A stretch of 64,000 nucleotides of DNA from Pelomonas sp051857475 (GCF_051857475.1 NZ_JBPZGZ010000002.1:1302001-1366000); one strand, 5' to 3'; shown: positions 50,142 through 59,511, counted from the first letter of the stretch. The notes: generated from the sequence alone by a model not told the origin. Program-made: numbers and translations.

Positions 50142-51272
50142 GTGCGGGGGCTGGCCGCGCTGTTGTGGCTGGCTGTGCTCGGGGCGGGCCAGGCGTGGGC
50201 ACAGCCGACGAGCTTTCTGAGCGGCCAGGAACTGGGCGAGCGCCTGCGCGGCCATCTGGTGTGGATCGCTGCGCAAGACGTCGACGAGCATGGTTTCGGC
50301 CTCATCGTCGGTGCCGATGAACAGCGCCTGTGGATCGTCACCGCCCGCCATGTCATCGTGCGCACCGGCATGCTGGGCAGCGGCGAAGCCGAGCAGCTCA
50401 GCGCGCGCATCCGGCTGCGGCTGTGCAGCGGCGACGGCGCGGCGCTGGAGGCCAGTCTCTGGCCGGCCTGGGACGCACGCGGGGCCGACCTGGCGCTGCT
50501 GACCGCGCCCCGGCCAGCAGGCTGGCAGCTGGACCCGCGCGCGCTGGCGGCGCAGCCGGCCGGCGTCGGTGAGCCGGTCTGGTTGCTGGGCAGCAACGAC
50601 GAATGCGGTCTGGTGCCGGCGCGTGGCCAGGTGCGTGCCGCGGCGGACGCCGGCCATAACCTGCGCATCGACTTCGCCGGCGTGCGCGGCGGCAGCTCCG
50701 GCGGGCCGGTGCTGAGCGGCAGTGGCGTCATCGGGCTGATGAAGTCGGCCGAGGACCTGACGACGACGGTGCACGACATTGCTGACGTTCGCCAGCGCGT
50801 GCAGGCGACCGCCGGCGCGCCCTGGGGGCTGGAGGCAGCGCGCAACATCGCGCCCACCGATCCCCAGGCGGCCCAGGTCGACCTGGCCGAGACGCTGAAC
50901 GGCTATCTGCTGGTGCTGAACAACGCCTGGATGCTGCTGCAGCAGCCGACCGTGGCGCGTCCGACGCTGACGGACTATGTCGAGCGCTACAACGTCGCGC
51001 TGCGCCGCTTCCTGCGTGCCCGCGAGTCGCACGATGGCAGCCTGGCCCGCCACTGGCCCGAGCCCGTGCTGCCGGCCTGGCGGGCGCTGCGCGAAGAGTT
51101 GTGGGCCGTGCACCAGCACTTCTGGCGCATCGACCCGCAGATGGCTGCCATCTTCACGAACCAGCGCACCAGCCCCGAGCTGCGCGCCCAACTGGCCGAG
51201 CTCGCGCCCGAGCTGCAGCGACTGGAAAAAGACACCGCGCAATTCCTGCGCCTTCTGGCCAAGGAGCCTTGA
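50142..51272 (+). CDS. trypsin-like serine protease, envelope operon gene 3
   Basis: A 376-residue exported S1-type protease. Signal peptide 1-20 ('LWLAVLGAGQAWA'). Catalytic triad H70 ('IVTARHVIV'), D116 ('GADLALLTA') and S186 ('VRGGSSGGPVL'). C-terminal about 150 residues are helical ('VERYNVALRRFLRARES...LRAQLAELAPELQRLEKD') and may anchor it to partners. GTG start at 50142 places the signal peptide correctly. Ends three bases before a lipoprotein gene. Confidence 0.78.
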   Translation: MRGLAALLWLAVLGAGQAWAQPTSFLSGQELGERLRGHLVWIAAQDVDEHGFGLIVGADEQRLWIVTARHVIVRTGMLGSGEAEQLSARIRLRLCSGDGAALEASLWPAWDARGADLALLTAPRPAGWQLDPRALAAQPAGVGEPVWLLGSNDECGLVPARGQVRAAADAGHNLRIDFAGVRGGSSGGPVLSGSGVIGLMKSAEDLTTTVHDIADVRQRVQATAGAPWGLEAARNIAPTDPQAAQVDLAETLNGYLLVLNNAWMLLQQPTVARPTLTDYVERYNVALRRFLRARESHDGSLARHWPEPVLPAWRALREELWAVHQHFWRIDPQMAAIFTNQRTSPELRAQLAELAPELQRLEKDTAQFLRLLAKEP

Positions 51273-51274
51273 AC

Positions 51275-51721
51275 ATGTCCACCCACCCCCAGCGACTTTC
51301 CCGTGCCGGCGCCGCTGCCGGTGCGGCCCTGCTCAGCCTGTCCCTGCTGTCGTCCTGCGGCGGCGGCGCCGAGGTGCTGCTGATCCCGCTGTTCGAGTTC
51401 GGTTTCTCCGGCGTCAGCGGCGCCACGACGGTGCAGGTTTTCTTTCTGCCCGACACGCCCACCACCAGCAGCGGCACTTTCAGCGGCGTCAACATGAACG
51501 TCGATGCGTTGCCACAGCTGCACTACGACGGCAGCTATTCGGGCTGCACCTTCAAGCTGACGCTGCAGGCGGGCAGCGTGGCCGCGGCGCCGATTGCGGC
51601 GGGCTACCAGGGCCGCTTCCTGACCAACGACAGCATCGAGTTGGCGCCCACCACGGGCGCGGGCCTGCCGACGTTGACGCTCAAGCGCCAGGGCACGAGC
51701 GTGCGCCAGATCGGCTGCTGA
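51275..51721 (+). CDS. small lipoprotein, envelope operon gene 4
   Basis: A 148-residue lipoprotein: lipobox LSSC followed by GGG. AAGGAG at 51261-51266 sits at proper spacing. Beta-rich, with 'FEFGFSGVSGATTVQVFFLPDTPTT' and a lone Cys pair ('SGCTFKLTL', C-terminal 'RQIGC') that could form a disulfide. No family recognised. Confidence 0.7.
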   Translation: MSTHPQRLSRAGAAAGAALLSLSLLSSCGGGAEVLLIPLFEFGFSGVSGATTVQVFFLPDTPTTSSGTFSGVNMNVDALPQLHYDGSYSGCTFKLTLQAGSVAAAPIAAGYQGRFLTNDSIELAPTTGAGLPTLTLKRQGTSVRQIGC

Positions 51722-51768
51722 ATCGGCTGCTGAATTCGGGGCATCATGCGGGCCAAGGAGGCCGCCCC

Positions 51769-52071
51769 ATGATCCTCGTCCTTGGCCATGTCACCGCCCG
51801 CCCCGAGCACTTCGACGAGGTGTTGAAGCTCAGCCAGCAGCATGTCGAGCGCTCGCGCGCCGAGCCGGGCTGCATCGCGCATGCGGTCCATCGCGACACC
51901 GAGAACCCGCTGCGCCTGGTGTTCGTCGAGAAGTGGAGCGACATGGCGGCCCTGCAGGTCCACTTCCGCGTGCCGGCCTCGCGCGAGTTCGGCAAGGCGC
52001 TGGCGACGCTGGCGACGGAGGCACCTGGGTTGGAGATTTTTGAGGCCGCCGAGCTCAGGCCGGCGGGCTGA
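51769..52071 (+). CDS. antibiotic biosynthesis monooxygenase (ABM) domain protein
   Basis: A 100-residue dimeric ferredoxin-like protein of the ABM/quinol monooxygenase family: 'MILVLGHVTARPEHFDEVLKL', 'SRAEPGCIAHAVHRDTENPLRLVFVEKWSDMAALQVHF'. AAGGAGG precedes the ATG. Substrate unknown. Confidence 0.85.
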   Translation: MILVLGHVTARPEHFDEVLKLSQQHVERSRAEPGCIAHAVHRDTENPLRLVFVEKWSDMAALQVHFRVPASREFGKALATLATEAPGLEIFEAAELRPAG

Positions 52072-52073
52072 AA

Positions 52074-52559
52074 TCAGCCCCGCGCCAGACTCGGGGGAAA
52101 CGGCTGCTCCGGCAGGCCGGCCTCACGCAGCACGCGATTGACCTCCGTCCAAGCGGCAGCGGCGTCCGTGCAGACCTGGAAGGGGCGGCTCTGCCGGTAG
52201 ATGGCCGCCATGTCGAGCACCATCGGGGCGTCTTCGTCGCCCGGCGCGACGAGCAGGATGGTGGCCAGCGGCACCGTCTGGCGCTCCACGAAGCCGCCCA
52301 CTGTCTCCTTGAATTCGCGCAGGCCCTCGTCGTCCATGCCAAGCGGCCGGCGAAATTCCATCAGGCTGACGTAGCGTTTGTCTGTCGGGATGCGCTCTGC
52401 CGCGATATTGGTGCCCCGCTTGGCGGCTGCCATCAGCGCTGCGTCGAACGGGCCCTGGGCGATGTAATGCATGACCCGACCCAGGAAACCCACTGTGACG
52501 CGCCCGAAGCCGTGGCTGTCGGGCTGTTCGTGCAGGGGGGCGTTACCTGGGGCGTTCAT
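52074..52559 (-). CDS. small conserved protein, paralogue of 54078-54554
   Basis: A 161-residue soluble protein with conserved 'FGRVTVGFLGRVMHYIAQGPFDAALMAAAKR', 'DKRYVSLMEFRRPLGMDDEGLREFKETV' and 'AAIYRQSRPFQVCTDAAAAW'. The gene at 54078 has the same three segments and length. Pattern of strand-helix is compatible with a SpoIIAA/STAS-like or PAS-like fold, but family unassigned. It flanks the Rossmann-like gene on the same strand. Confidence 0.65.
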   Translation of the reverse strand: MNAPGNAPLHEQPDSHGFGRVTVGFLGRVMHYIAQGPFDAALMAAAKRGTNIAAERIPTDKRYVSLMEFRRPLGMDDEGLREFKETVGGFVERQTVPLATILLVAPGDEDAPMVLDMAAIYRQSRPFQVCTDAAAAWTEVNRVLREAGLPEQPFPPSLARG

Positions 52560-52605
52560 GGACGTGGGGACCGGCAGATTTTGCGCCGGGCCTCGTCGAC
52601 CGAGC

Positions 52606-54078
52606 TTACCGCCGCTTGACGAAGCCCAGCAGCGCCGCCATCGGCAGCACCGAGCGCGGCCGGTAGGGCAGGCGCCACAGCCCGCCGTGGTTGGCGGTGT
52701 GCACCAGCAGCTTGAGGGGATGGGCGAAGTCGCGCGCCGGGGTGCGCAACTGGTGCACCCACATCGCGGCCATCAGCGCATTCGTCGTTGCCGGCGCAAA
52801 GACTTCGACGCCAAAGGCCTTGGCACCCCGAAAGCCCGCGGCCAGCAGGGGGTTGGAGACGACCGAGGCGGTGGTGGTGCTGGGCGCCACATTGAAGGCG
52901 ATGCGGTGGCCGTCGGCGCGCGCGACCAGGGCCCGCCATTGCTGCAGCCGCTTGGCCAGTGCGTAGTTGGGACCCTGCTCGACAACGAGGGCGTCCACCA
53001 GGCCCCAGTGGCCGAAGTCGCCCGCGTCGATCAGCGTTTCGATATGCGGCGCAAAACCGCGCCCACCACTGGACAGGCGGGCGCCGAACTGGGCCAGCTT
53101 CTTCACGACGCCGCGCTCGGCATAGCGGCGCATCACGTCGCGGGCCAGTTCCTCCGGCACGGCGAAGACATCGGTCGGCGTCGCCATATAGGCGAGCTGG
53201 GTGCGGGCGTCGGCAGCGCACAGGGCGCCGCTGATGGCGTCCATGGCGAGCGACACGCGCACATGGCGCTCGCCGTCCAGGTAGGCCAGGTTGGCGATGG
53301 ACAGCGGCTGGCCCAGCGACGCCAGCCAGGCGGCGATCTCGGGCGTGTCGGCCAGCAGGTCGGCGCCGGCGTGCGCCACGTCCAGCGGCTGGCCCTGGGC
53401 AACGGGTGCCGTCAGCGTGGCATTGCCGGCGGCAACGGCGGCGGCGATGCGCTTCCACGTGGCGGCGCGGGCCAGGTCGATGCCAACCAGGTTGGCCCGC
53501 CATTTGGCCAGCCAGGCCAGCGGCCCGGCCTCGCTGCCGGCGCCGAGCAGCACGAGGTCCTGGTCGGACAGGTCAAACCATTCCGGATGGGCCAGGCAGT
53601 CGCGCAGTGCGCTGGCATGCGCGGCCTCGCAGACGCCGGCCTTTTCCCAGCGGTCGATCTGCTTGGCCAGGGCGTCACCCGACAGCTCTCGGCCCTGATG
53701 AGGCACGGTCCAGGGCGCCGGGGCCGAATCACCGCCGCCGCGCAAATGCAGGGTCTGGAAGCGGCGCTGGGGTGCGCGCATCGCGTCGGCCAGCGCGAGC
53801 GACTTGCCGCCGCGCATAAAGGGCAGCTCGCTCCAGGCTGCGGCCAGGCCGGCGCGTGCCGAGGCGACCACGCCGACGGGTTTGGCCGCCTGAGTCTGCA
53901 CGAGAGCGAGCCAGTGGGCCGGATAGGCATGGCGCCAGTCGCGTGCGGCGACCGCGGCATCGGCGGCGCCGACATCCAGGCCTCGCAACGCCGCCGCCAC
54001 GATGCGCTGGCCCGGCGCCCCGGTGGAGCGCTTGCCCTTGGCATCGAGGGGCCATTGCAGGCCGACGGGTTCCGTCAT
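52606..54078 (-). CDS. conserved hypothetical protein with Rossmann-like motif
   Basis: A 490-residue soluble protein. Central 'LVLLGAGSEAGPLAWLAKWRANLVGIDLARAATW' resembles a nucleotide or SAM binding Rossmann fold (GxGS...D). C-terminal 'HIAFNVAPSTTTASVVSNPLLAAG'-type region (HRIAFNVAPSTTTAS) and 'RDFAHPLKLLVHTANHGGLWRLPYRPRSV' look like a conserved active-site segment. Family not named by me. Start overlaps the upstream paralogue stop by one base (TGATG), so the pair is coupled. Confidence 0.7.
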   Translation of the reverse strand: MTEPVGLQWPLDAKGKRSTGAPGQRIVAAALRGLDVGAADAAVAARDWRHAYPAHWLALVQTQAAKPVGVVASARAGLAAAWSELPFMRGGKSLALADAMRAPQRRFQTLHLRGGGDSAPAPWTVPHQGRELSGDALAKQIDRWEKAGVCEAAHASALRDCLAHPEWFDLSDQDLVLLGAGSEAGPLAWLAKWRANLVGIDLARAATWKRIAAAVAAGNATLTAPVAQGQPLDVAHAGADLLADTPEIAAWLASLGQPLSIANLAYLDGERHVRVSLAMDAISGALCAADARTQLAYMATPTDVFAVPEELARDVMRRYAERGVVKKLAQFGARLSSGGRGFAPHIETLIDAGDFGHWGLVDALVVEQGPNYALAKRLQQWRALVARADGHRIAFNVAPSTTTASVVSNPLLAAGFRGAKAFGVEVFAPATTNALMAAMWVHQLRTPARDFAHPLKLLVHTANHGGLWRLPYRPRSVLPMAALLGFVKRR

Positions 54079-54554
54079 CAGCGGGGTGGCGGTTCTTGGG
54101 GGGGCAGGCCGGCCGCGGCCAGGTCGGCGTTGACCAGGGCCCAGGCGGATTCGAAGTTGTCGGCGCGGCGCACCGGCCGGCTGGCCCGCCAGATGTCCAT
54201 CAGGGCTGGCAGGCGCTCGATGCCGGGGATGCCCGGGCGCACCAGGAAAACGGTGGATACGGCGACGATGCCGCGCGAACCGAAGGCGTCGATGCTGCGG
54301 CGCAGCTCCTGCAGCGCATCCGAGTCCATCTGCAGGCTGCCGCGGATCTCCAGCAGGTCGCCGAAGCGGCGGTCGGCCGGCAGGCGCTTGCCGGCCAGGG
54401 CAATGGCGCGCTTGACGGCCGCCATCAGCGGCGCGTCGAAAGGCCCCTCGGCCATGGACACCATGACGCGGCCGTGCACGCCCACGCTGACGCGGCCGAA
54501 GCTGGGCTTGACCACCGGATGGCGCGAGGGAGGAAGAACGGGGGCCGGGCTCAT
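54078..54554 (-). CDS. small conserved protein, paralogue of 52074-52559
   Basis: A 158-residue protein sharing 'FGRVSVGVHGRVMVSMAEGPFDAPLMAAVKR', 'DRRFGDLLEIRGSLQMDSDALQELRRSI' and 'MDIWRASRPVRRADNFESAW' with the paralogue. Start set at 54554 (MSPAPVLPP). First gene of a unit with the Rossmann-like protein; the other paralogue comes last, so the paralogues sandwich it. Confidence 0.65.
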   Translation of the reverse strand: MSPAPVLPPSRHPVVKPSFGRVSVGVHGRVMVSMAEGPFDAPLMAAVKRAIALAGKRLPADRRFGDLLEIRGSLQMDSDALQELRRSIDAFGSRGIVAVSTVFLVRPGIPGIERLPALMDIWRASRPVRRADNFESAWALVNADLAAAGLPPQEPPPR

Positions 54555-54608
54555 GATGTGAGACGATTTTGCACGCTTGAAAGCACGCTCGACAAAGGAG
54601 TCATGGCA

Positions 54609-55229
54609 ATGTTGACCTTGTACGGCACCAAGGGTTCGGGATCGGCCGCCATCGAGGCGGCGCTGACGCGGGCCGGCCTGGCTTACACCGGCGTCGACGC
54701 GGCGTCCTGGAACCCTGGCCCGGAGCGGGATGAACTGTTGAAGGTGAACCCGCTGGGGCAAATTCCGACCCTGGTTCTGGCCGACGGCACCGTGTTGACG
54801 GAAAGCGCGGCCATCCTCATCCATCTGGGCCTGACGGCATCACCCGGCCTGCTGCTGCCGCTGGACGCGAGCGCCCGGGCGCGGGCCATCCGCGGCCTGG
54901 TCTATGTGGCGTCCAACTGCTATGCGGCCATCAGCGTCATCGACTACCCCGAGCGCTGGTGCGAGCCCTGCGACGACACCATGAAGGCGCAGATCCGCGC
55001 CGGCACGCGGGCTCGCCTGCACGAGCACTGGCGGCTGTTTGCCGACCAGTTCGAGATCGGCTTCGACGCCGGCTCGCCCGGCGCCCTGGAGCTGCTGGCG
55101 ACGGTGGTCTCCAAGTGGTCGGGTTCGCGGCCTATGCTGCAGGCCGACAGGCCGAGCTTCTACGCCCAGCTGCTGCGCGTGGAACAGCACCCGGAAGTCG
55201 CGGCCGTCTTCCAGCGCCATTGGCCATAA
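54609..55229 (+). CDS. glutathione S-transferase family protein
   Basis: A 206-residue GST: 'LTLYGTKGSGSAAIEAALTRAGL', 'LLKVNPLGQIPTLVLADGTVLTESAAILIHL' (cis-Pro and Glu-Ser glutathione site). The ATG at 54609 is preferred to 54603 because GGAG (54597-54600) is eight bases upstream of it and only two from the other. Substrate unknown. Confidence 0.87.
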   Translation: MLTLYGTKGSGSAAIEAALTRAGLAYTGVDAASWNPGPERDELLKVNPLGQIPTLVLADGTVLTESAAILIHLGLTASPGLLLPLDASARARAIRGLVYVASNCYAAISVIDYPERWCEPCDDTMKAQIRAGTRARLHEHWRLFADQFEIGFDAGSPGALELLATVVSKWSGSRPMLQADRPSFYAQLLRVEQHPEVAAVFQRHWP

Positions 55230-55382
55230 ATTGAGGCCCCTCGCCCAATCCCGCGTCGCTGCACGCGAGCGGGTCTGGTCGGTCTTGCAGACCGCGCTGC
55301 GGCAGTGCCGCAGCCCTTCGGCAGGCACATGCCGCCCACTGGGCGCCCTGTGTCCGGCCTCAGCCCCCGAGGGGACGACGAT

Positions 55383-55405
55383 GCTTGCGGCATCTAGCCG
55401 CAAGC
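55383..55405. terminator. perfect 9-bp stem hairpin
   Basis: GCTTGCGGC (55383-55391) and GCCGCAAGC (55397-55405) around ATCTA, in the 260-bp gap after the GST gene. No T tract; possible terminator or RNA processing site. Confidence 0.45.
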
Positions 55406-55489
55406 ACATCGCCAACCCGGGCCGGCTAGGGAGCGGCCCGGCGCTCGGCCCGAAACTCCGATTCATCGACCAACAACTACGGAACAGGT

Positions 55490-55888
55490 ATGACCCATCC
55501 CATCGACGCCTGGCACGAGCTGGCGAAAGCCCGCAACCCCCGCGCCCTGGCCGCCCTGCTGGCCGACGACGTCGTCTTCCATTCGCCCGTCGTGCACACG
55601 CCGCAGCGCGGCAAGCTGCTGGCTTCGCAATACCTCGGCGCCGCGCTGATGATCCTGGGCAACGACAGCTTCCGCTACGTCCGCGAGATCCGCGGCGAGC
55701 GCGATGCGCTGCTGGAGTTCGAGCTGGAGCTGGAAGGCGTGGCCGTCAACGGCGTCGACCTGATCCGCTGGAACGGCAACGGCCAGATCGATGACTTCAA
55801 GGTCATGATCCGGCCGTTGAAGGCCATCCAGGCCGTGCAGCAGAAGATGGCCGAGCTGCTGGCGAAGATGCAGCAGCAGTCTCAGTAG
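55490..55888 (+). CDS. NTF2-like (SnoaL) family protein
   Basis: A 132-residue SnoaL-like protein: 'WHELAKARNPRALAALLADDVVFHSPVVHTPQRG', 'LDFELELEGVAVNGVDLIRWNGNGQIDDFKVMIRP'-type end. Such domains bind small ligands; function not assigned. Convergent with sppA with four bases between stops. Confidence 0.85.
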   Translation: MTHPIDAWHELAKARNPRALAALLADDVVFHSPVVHTPQRGKLLASQYLGAALMILGNDSFRYVREIRGERDALLEFELELEGVAVNGVDLIRWNGNGQIDDFKVMIRPLKAIQAVQQKMAELLAKMQQQSQ

Positions 55889-55892
55889 CGGA

Positions 55893-57773
55893 TCAAGGCA
55901 CAGCGCACAGGCAGTGCACCGCCGCGACCTTGTCCCACTGGCCGCGGGCGGAGTGCTGGGCCAGCTCCTTCAGGACCGCGAGTTCCTCGCGCACCGGCAC
56001 GGGCAGGGCATCCAGGCCGAGTGAGGCACTGATGGAGGCGCTGAGGGAGGGTGCCAGCGTGTCGGTCAGCGAGGCCAGCAGGCGCTCGCCGCGGCTGAGG
56101 TCGCGCTCGACATAGGCCAGGCGCGGCTTCTCGCCGGCCTTCACTTCCAGCTTGGCCAGCTGCACGGCCGTCTGCACGGCGTCGTCGAACGTGCCCAGGC
56201 GGTCCACCAGGCCGCGCTCCTTGGCCTGGCTGCCGGTCCAGATGCGGCCCTGGGCCACGGTGTCGATCTTCTCGGGCGTGCTCTTGCGCGCCTGCGCCGC
56301 CAGCGTCGTGAAGCGGCTGTAGGTGTTGTCGATGCTGGCCTGCACGGCAGCCTTCAGGCGCGGGTCCAGCGGGCGGCGCGGGTCGTAGCCGCCGGCCAGC
56401 CAGGTCGTCGTGACGCCGCCGGTGTGCAGGGACAGCTTGTCCATCAGGCCTTCGGCCGTGGGCAGCATGCCGAACACGCCGATGCTGCCGGTGATGGTGC
56501 CGGCATCGGCGATGACGGCGTCGCTGGCCATGGAGATCCAGTAGCCGCCCGAGGCCGCCACGTCGCCCATGGAGACGACGATGGGCTTGCCGGCCTTGCG
56601 CGTCAGCTCCAGCTCGCGGCGCACGATCTCGGAGGCGAAGGCGCTGCCACCGGGCGAGTTCACGCGCAGCACGACGGCCTTGATGGCGTCGTCCTCGCGG
56701 GCCTTGCGGATCAGGCGGGCGGTGGAGTCGCCGCCGATGCGGCCCGGGCCGGCATCGCCATCGACGATCTCGCCCTCGGCCACGACGATGCCGATGCCTG
56801 GCTGAAGCTTGTTGGGCGTGCCGGCGTCCTTCAGATAGGCCATGTACTGGCCAGCGGACACCTGGCGGAAGCTCTTGCTTTCCTCGTCCTTGGCGCCCTT
56901 GGCGATCAGCAGCTCACGCATCTCGTCACGGTTCTTCAGGCCGTCGACGAGCTTGGTCTGCACGGCCAGCTTGGCGACGTCGCCCTGGGCGGCAGCGATC
57001 TGCGCGGGCAGGTCGGCAATGGTCTTGGCGATGCTGCCGGCCTCGAGCTTGCGGGCGGCCTCGATGCTGCCCGTGAAACCGGTCCACAGCTCGCCATAGA
57101 CCAGGCCTTCGGCCTCCAGCGTCGCGGGGCTGGGGCCGTTGGCGGTGTAGGGCTCGGCAAAGCTCTTGTAGGTGCCGACCTTGAGGACGTTGGGCGTCAC
57201 GCCGATGCGGTCCAGGGCGTCCTTGTAATAGGTGCGGTAGCGGCCGAAGCCTTCGATGCTGACCATGCCCATGGGATGCAGATAGACCTCGTTGGCCTGG
57301 GCGGCCAGGAAGTAGGCGCGCTGGCTGTAGCTGTCGGCATAGACCAGCACCGGCTTGCCGCTCTTCTTGAAGCGCTGCAGCGCGCCGGCGACCTCGTGCA
57401 GGCCGGCCAGGCCCGCGCCCTGCAGTTCCTCGACGTCCAGCAGCAGGGTGCTGATCTTGTCGTCCTTGGCGGCTTGGTCCAGCACGGCCAGCACGTCGCG
57501 CAGCCGGGTCTGGTGCGGCACGCTCTGACCGCGGGCCTGAGCCGTCAGCTGCTCGCGCGGGCTGCCGGAGAACTGCTCGACGAGATTGCCTTCGAGCTTG
57601 AGGACCAGCGTCGTCTTGTCGGCCAGCGGCTTGGGGCCGCGCGTCATGATGGCCATGACGACGATGAGGATGAGCGACAGCACCATCAGGTTCATCAGCG
57701 CGCGGCGCGTGCCGTCCAGCAGCCACCAGGCCTTGGAGAACAGCCAACCGAGCGTGGAGAAAAAGGACTTCAT
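55893..57773 (-). CDS. sppA: signal peptide peptidase SppA (67K type)
   Basis: A 626-residue inner-membrane serine protease that degrades cleaved signal peptides. N-terminal TM (about residues 26-44). Duplicated S49 domains with Lys-Ser dyad: K203 ('VGTYKSFAEPYT') and S408 ('GDVAASGGYWIS'), matching E. coli K209/S409. It lacks no key residue. Start at 57773 (MKSFFSTL) with AAGGTAG upstream. C-terminus 'KVAAVHCLCAVP' is unusual. Confidence 0.93.
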   Translation of the reverse strand: MKSFFSTLGWLFSKAWWLLDGTRRALMNLMVLSLILIVVMAIMTRGPKPLADKTTLVLKLEGNLVEQFSGSPREQLTAQARGQSVPHQTRLRDVLAVLDQAAKDDKISTLLLDVEELQGAGLAGLHEVAGALQRFKKSGKPVLVYADSYSQRAYFLAAQANEVYLHPMGMVSIEGFGRYRTYYKDALDRIGVTPNVLKVGTYKSFAEPYTANGPSPATLEAEGLVYGELWTGFTGSIEAARKLEAGSIAKTIADLPAQIAAAQGDVAKLAVQTKLVDGLKNRDEMRELLIAKGAKDEESKSFRQVSAGQYMAYLKDAGTPNKLQPGIGIVVAEGEIVDGDAGPGRIGGDSTARLIRKAREDDAIKAVVLRVNSPGGSAFASEIVRRELELTRKAGKPIVVSMGDVAASGGYWISMASDAVIADAGTITGSIGVFGMLPTAEGLMDKLSLHTGGVTTTWLAGGYDPRRPLDPRLKAAVQASIDNTYSRFTTLAAQARKSTPEKIDTVAQGRIWTGSQAKERGLVDRLGTFDDAVQTAVQLAKLEVKAGEKPRLAYVERDLSRGERLLASLTDTLAPSLSASISASLGLDALPVPVREELAVLKELAQHSARGQWDKVAAVHCLCAVP

Positions 57774-57858
57774 CGGCAACTACCTTGAGGGTTGATGCGG
57801 GCGATTGTGAGGGTCTTCGGCCTTAGCATCCGCCGGTCACGGTTTGTGAGGATTGCCC

Positions 57859-59511
57859 ATGCTTGCTTGGCCCGGCTGGACGCGACGCATCAACGAGCAC
57901 TTTCCACTGCGCTATCTGACGTGGATGGTCTGCGGCCTGCTGGCCCTGGTCTTTGCCATCGGCTGGATGGGAGGGCTCATCGACGGCGTGCTGGCCATCG
58001 TCTTCCTGGGGCTGACGCTGCTGGGCCTGCGCGATTCGCGCCAGACGCGTCATTCCATTCTGCGCAACTACCCCGTCATCGGGCATCTGCGCTTCCTGCT
58101 GGAGTTCATCCGGCCCGAGATCCGCCAGTACTTCCTGGAAGGCGACAACGACGCCGCGCCCTTCTCGCGCGCTCAGCGGTCCATCGTCTACCAGCGCGCC
58201 AAGGGCGATCCGGACCAGCGGCCTTTCGGCACCCAGCTCGACGTCAGTGCGCGCGGCTATGAGTGGATCAACCATTCGCTGGCCCCGACACATCTGACCA
58301 GCCACGACTTCCGCATCACCATCGGTGCCGGCCGCGCCCAGCCCTATTCGGCCAGCGTCTTCAACATCTCGGCGATGAGCTTCGGCGCGCTGAGCGCCAA
58401 TGCCATCCTGTCGCTGAACAAGGGCGCCAAGCAGGGCGGCTTTGCCCACGACACCGGCGAGGGCTCGATCAGCGCCCACCACCGCGTGCATGGCGGCGAC
58501 CTGATCTGGGAGATCGGCTCGGGCTATTTCGGCTGCCGCAACGAGGACGGGTCCTTCAGCCCGGAGCGCTTCGAGGCCAGCGCCCGCGACCCCCAAGTCA
58601 AGATGATCGAGCTCAAGCTCAGCCAGGGCGCCAAGCCGGGCCATGGCGGCGTGCTGCCCGGCCCCAAGGTGACGGCCGAGATTGCCGCTGCGCGCGGCGT
58701 GCCCGAGGGCGTGGCCTGCATCTCGCCGGCCCGTCACAGCGCCTTCTCGACGCCGGTCGAGATGATGCAGTTCATCGAGAAATTGCGCACCCTGTCCGGC
58801 GGCAAGCCGACCGGCTTCAAGCTCTGCATCGGCCATCCCTGGGAATGGTTCGCGCTGTGCAAGGCCATGCTGGAAACCGGCATCACGCCGGACTTCATCG
58901 TCGTCGACGGTGCCGAAGGCGGCACGGGCGCGGCGCCGCTGGAGTTCACCAACTACGTCGGCGCGCCGCTGCAGGAGGGTCTGCTGCTGGTGCACAACAG
59001 CCTGGTCGGGCTGAATTTGCGCGACAAGATCAAGATCGGCTGCGCCGGCAAGGTCACGACGGCCTTCGACATCGTGCGCCTGATGGCCCTGGGCGCCGAC
59101 TGGTGCAATGCCGGCCGGGGCTTCATGTTCGCCCTCGGTTGCATCCAGGCCCAGGCCTGCCACACCGGCCACTGCCCGACCGGCGTGACGACGCAGGATG
59201 CGCACCGCCAGCGCGCCCTGGTCGTGCCGGACAAGGCCCAGCGTGTCGCCAACTTCCACCAGAACACGCTGAAGGCACTGAAGGAGCTGGTCGAGGCCGC
59301 CGGCCTGTGCCACCCGCAGGAGATCACGGCCCAGCACATCGTGCACCGCCTGGACAAGCACGAGGTGCGCCTGCTGGCCAATCTGCTGCCCTTCGTCGAG
59401 CCCGGCTCCGTGCTGCGTGGCGAGCTGCCGCACAACACCTTCCGCGTCTACTGGCCGCTGGCCAGTGCCCACAGTTTTGCGCCGCAGGGCAGCATCGAGC
59501 GAGCGGCCTGA
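57859..59511 (+). CDS. FMN-binding glutamate synthase family protein
   Basis: A 550-residue protein with an N-terminal membrane anchor (about residues 20-55, two hydrophobic stretches) and a GltB-like FMN/Fe-S synthase domain ('NISAMSFGALSANAILSLNKGA', 'HDTGEGSISAHHR', 'KPGHGGVLPGPKVTAEIA', 'DGAEGGTGAAPLEF', 'GCIQAQACHTGHCPTGVTT' with the cluster-type Cys). No glutaminase domain, so not a complete glutamate synthase. Start at 57859; GAGG is seven bases before. Role uncertain, possibly a ferredoxin-dependent or membrane-linked oxidoreductase. Confidence 0.87.
   Translation: MLAWPGWTRRINEHFPLRYLTWMVCGLLALVFAIGWMGGLIDGVLAIVFLGLTLLGLRDSRQTRHSILRNYPVIGHLRFLLEFIRPEIRQYFLEGDNDAAPFSRAQRSIVYQRAKGDPDQRPFGTQLDVSARGYEWINHSLAPTHLTSHDFRITIGAGRAQPYSASVFNISAMSFGALSANAILSLNKGAKQGGFAHDTGEGSISAHHRVHGGDLIWEIGSGYFGCRNEDGSFSPERFEASARDPQVKMIELKLSQGAKPGHGGVLPGPKVTAEIAAARGVPEGVACISPARHSAFSTPVEMMQFIEKLRTLSGGKPTGFKLCIGHPWEWFALCKAMLETGITPDFIVVDGAEGGTGAAPLEFTNYVGAPLQEGLLLVHNSLVGLNLRDKIKIGCAGKVTTAFDIVRLMALGADWCNAGRGFMFALGCIQAQACHTGHCPTGVTTQDAHRQRALVVPDKAQRVANFHQNTLKALKELVEAAGLCHPQEITAQHIVHRLDKHEVRLLANLLPFVEPGSVLRGELPHNTFRVYWPLASAHSFAPQGSIERAA

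Noticed and set aside
52471..54561. Plus-strand open frame opposite the Rossmann-like operon
   Set aside because: Low-complexity shadow; minus strand has paralogue structure and coupled starts.
56424..57788. Plus-strand open frame opposite sppA
   Set aside because: Antisense to a confidently assigned SppA with catalytic dyad.
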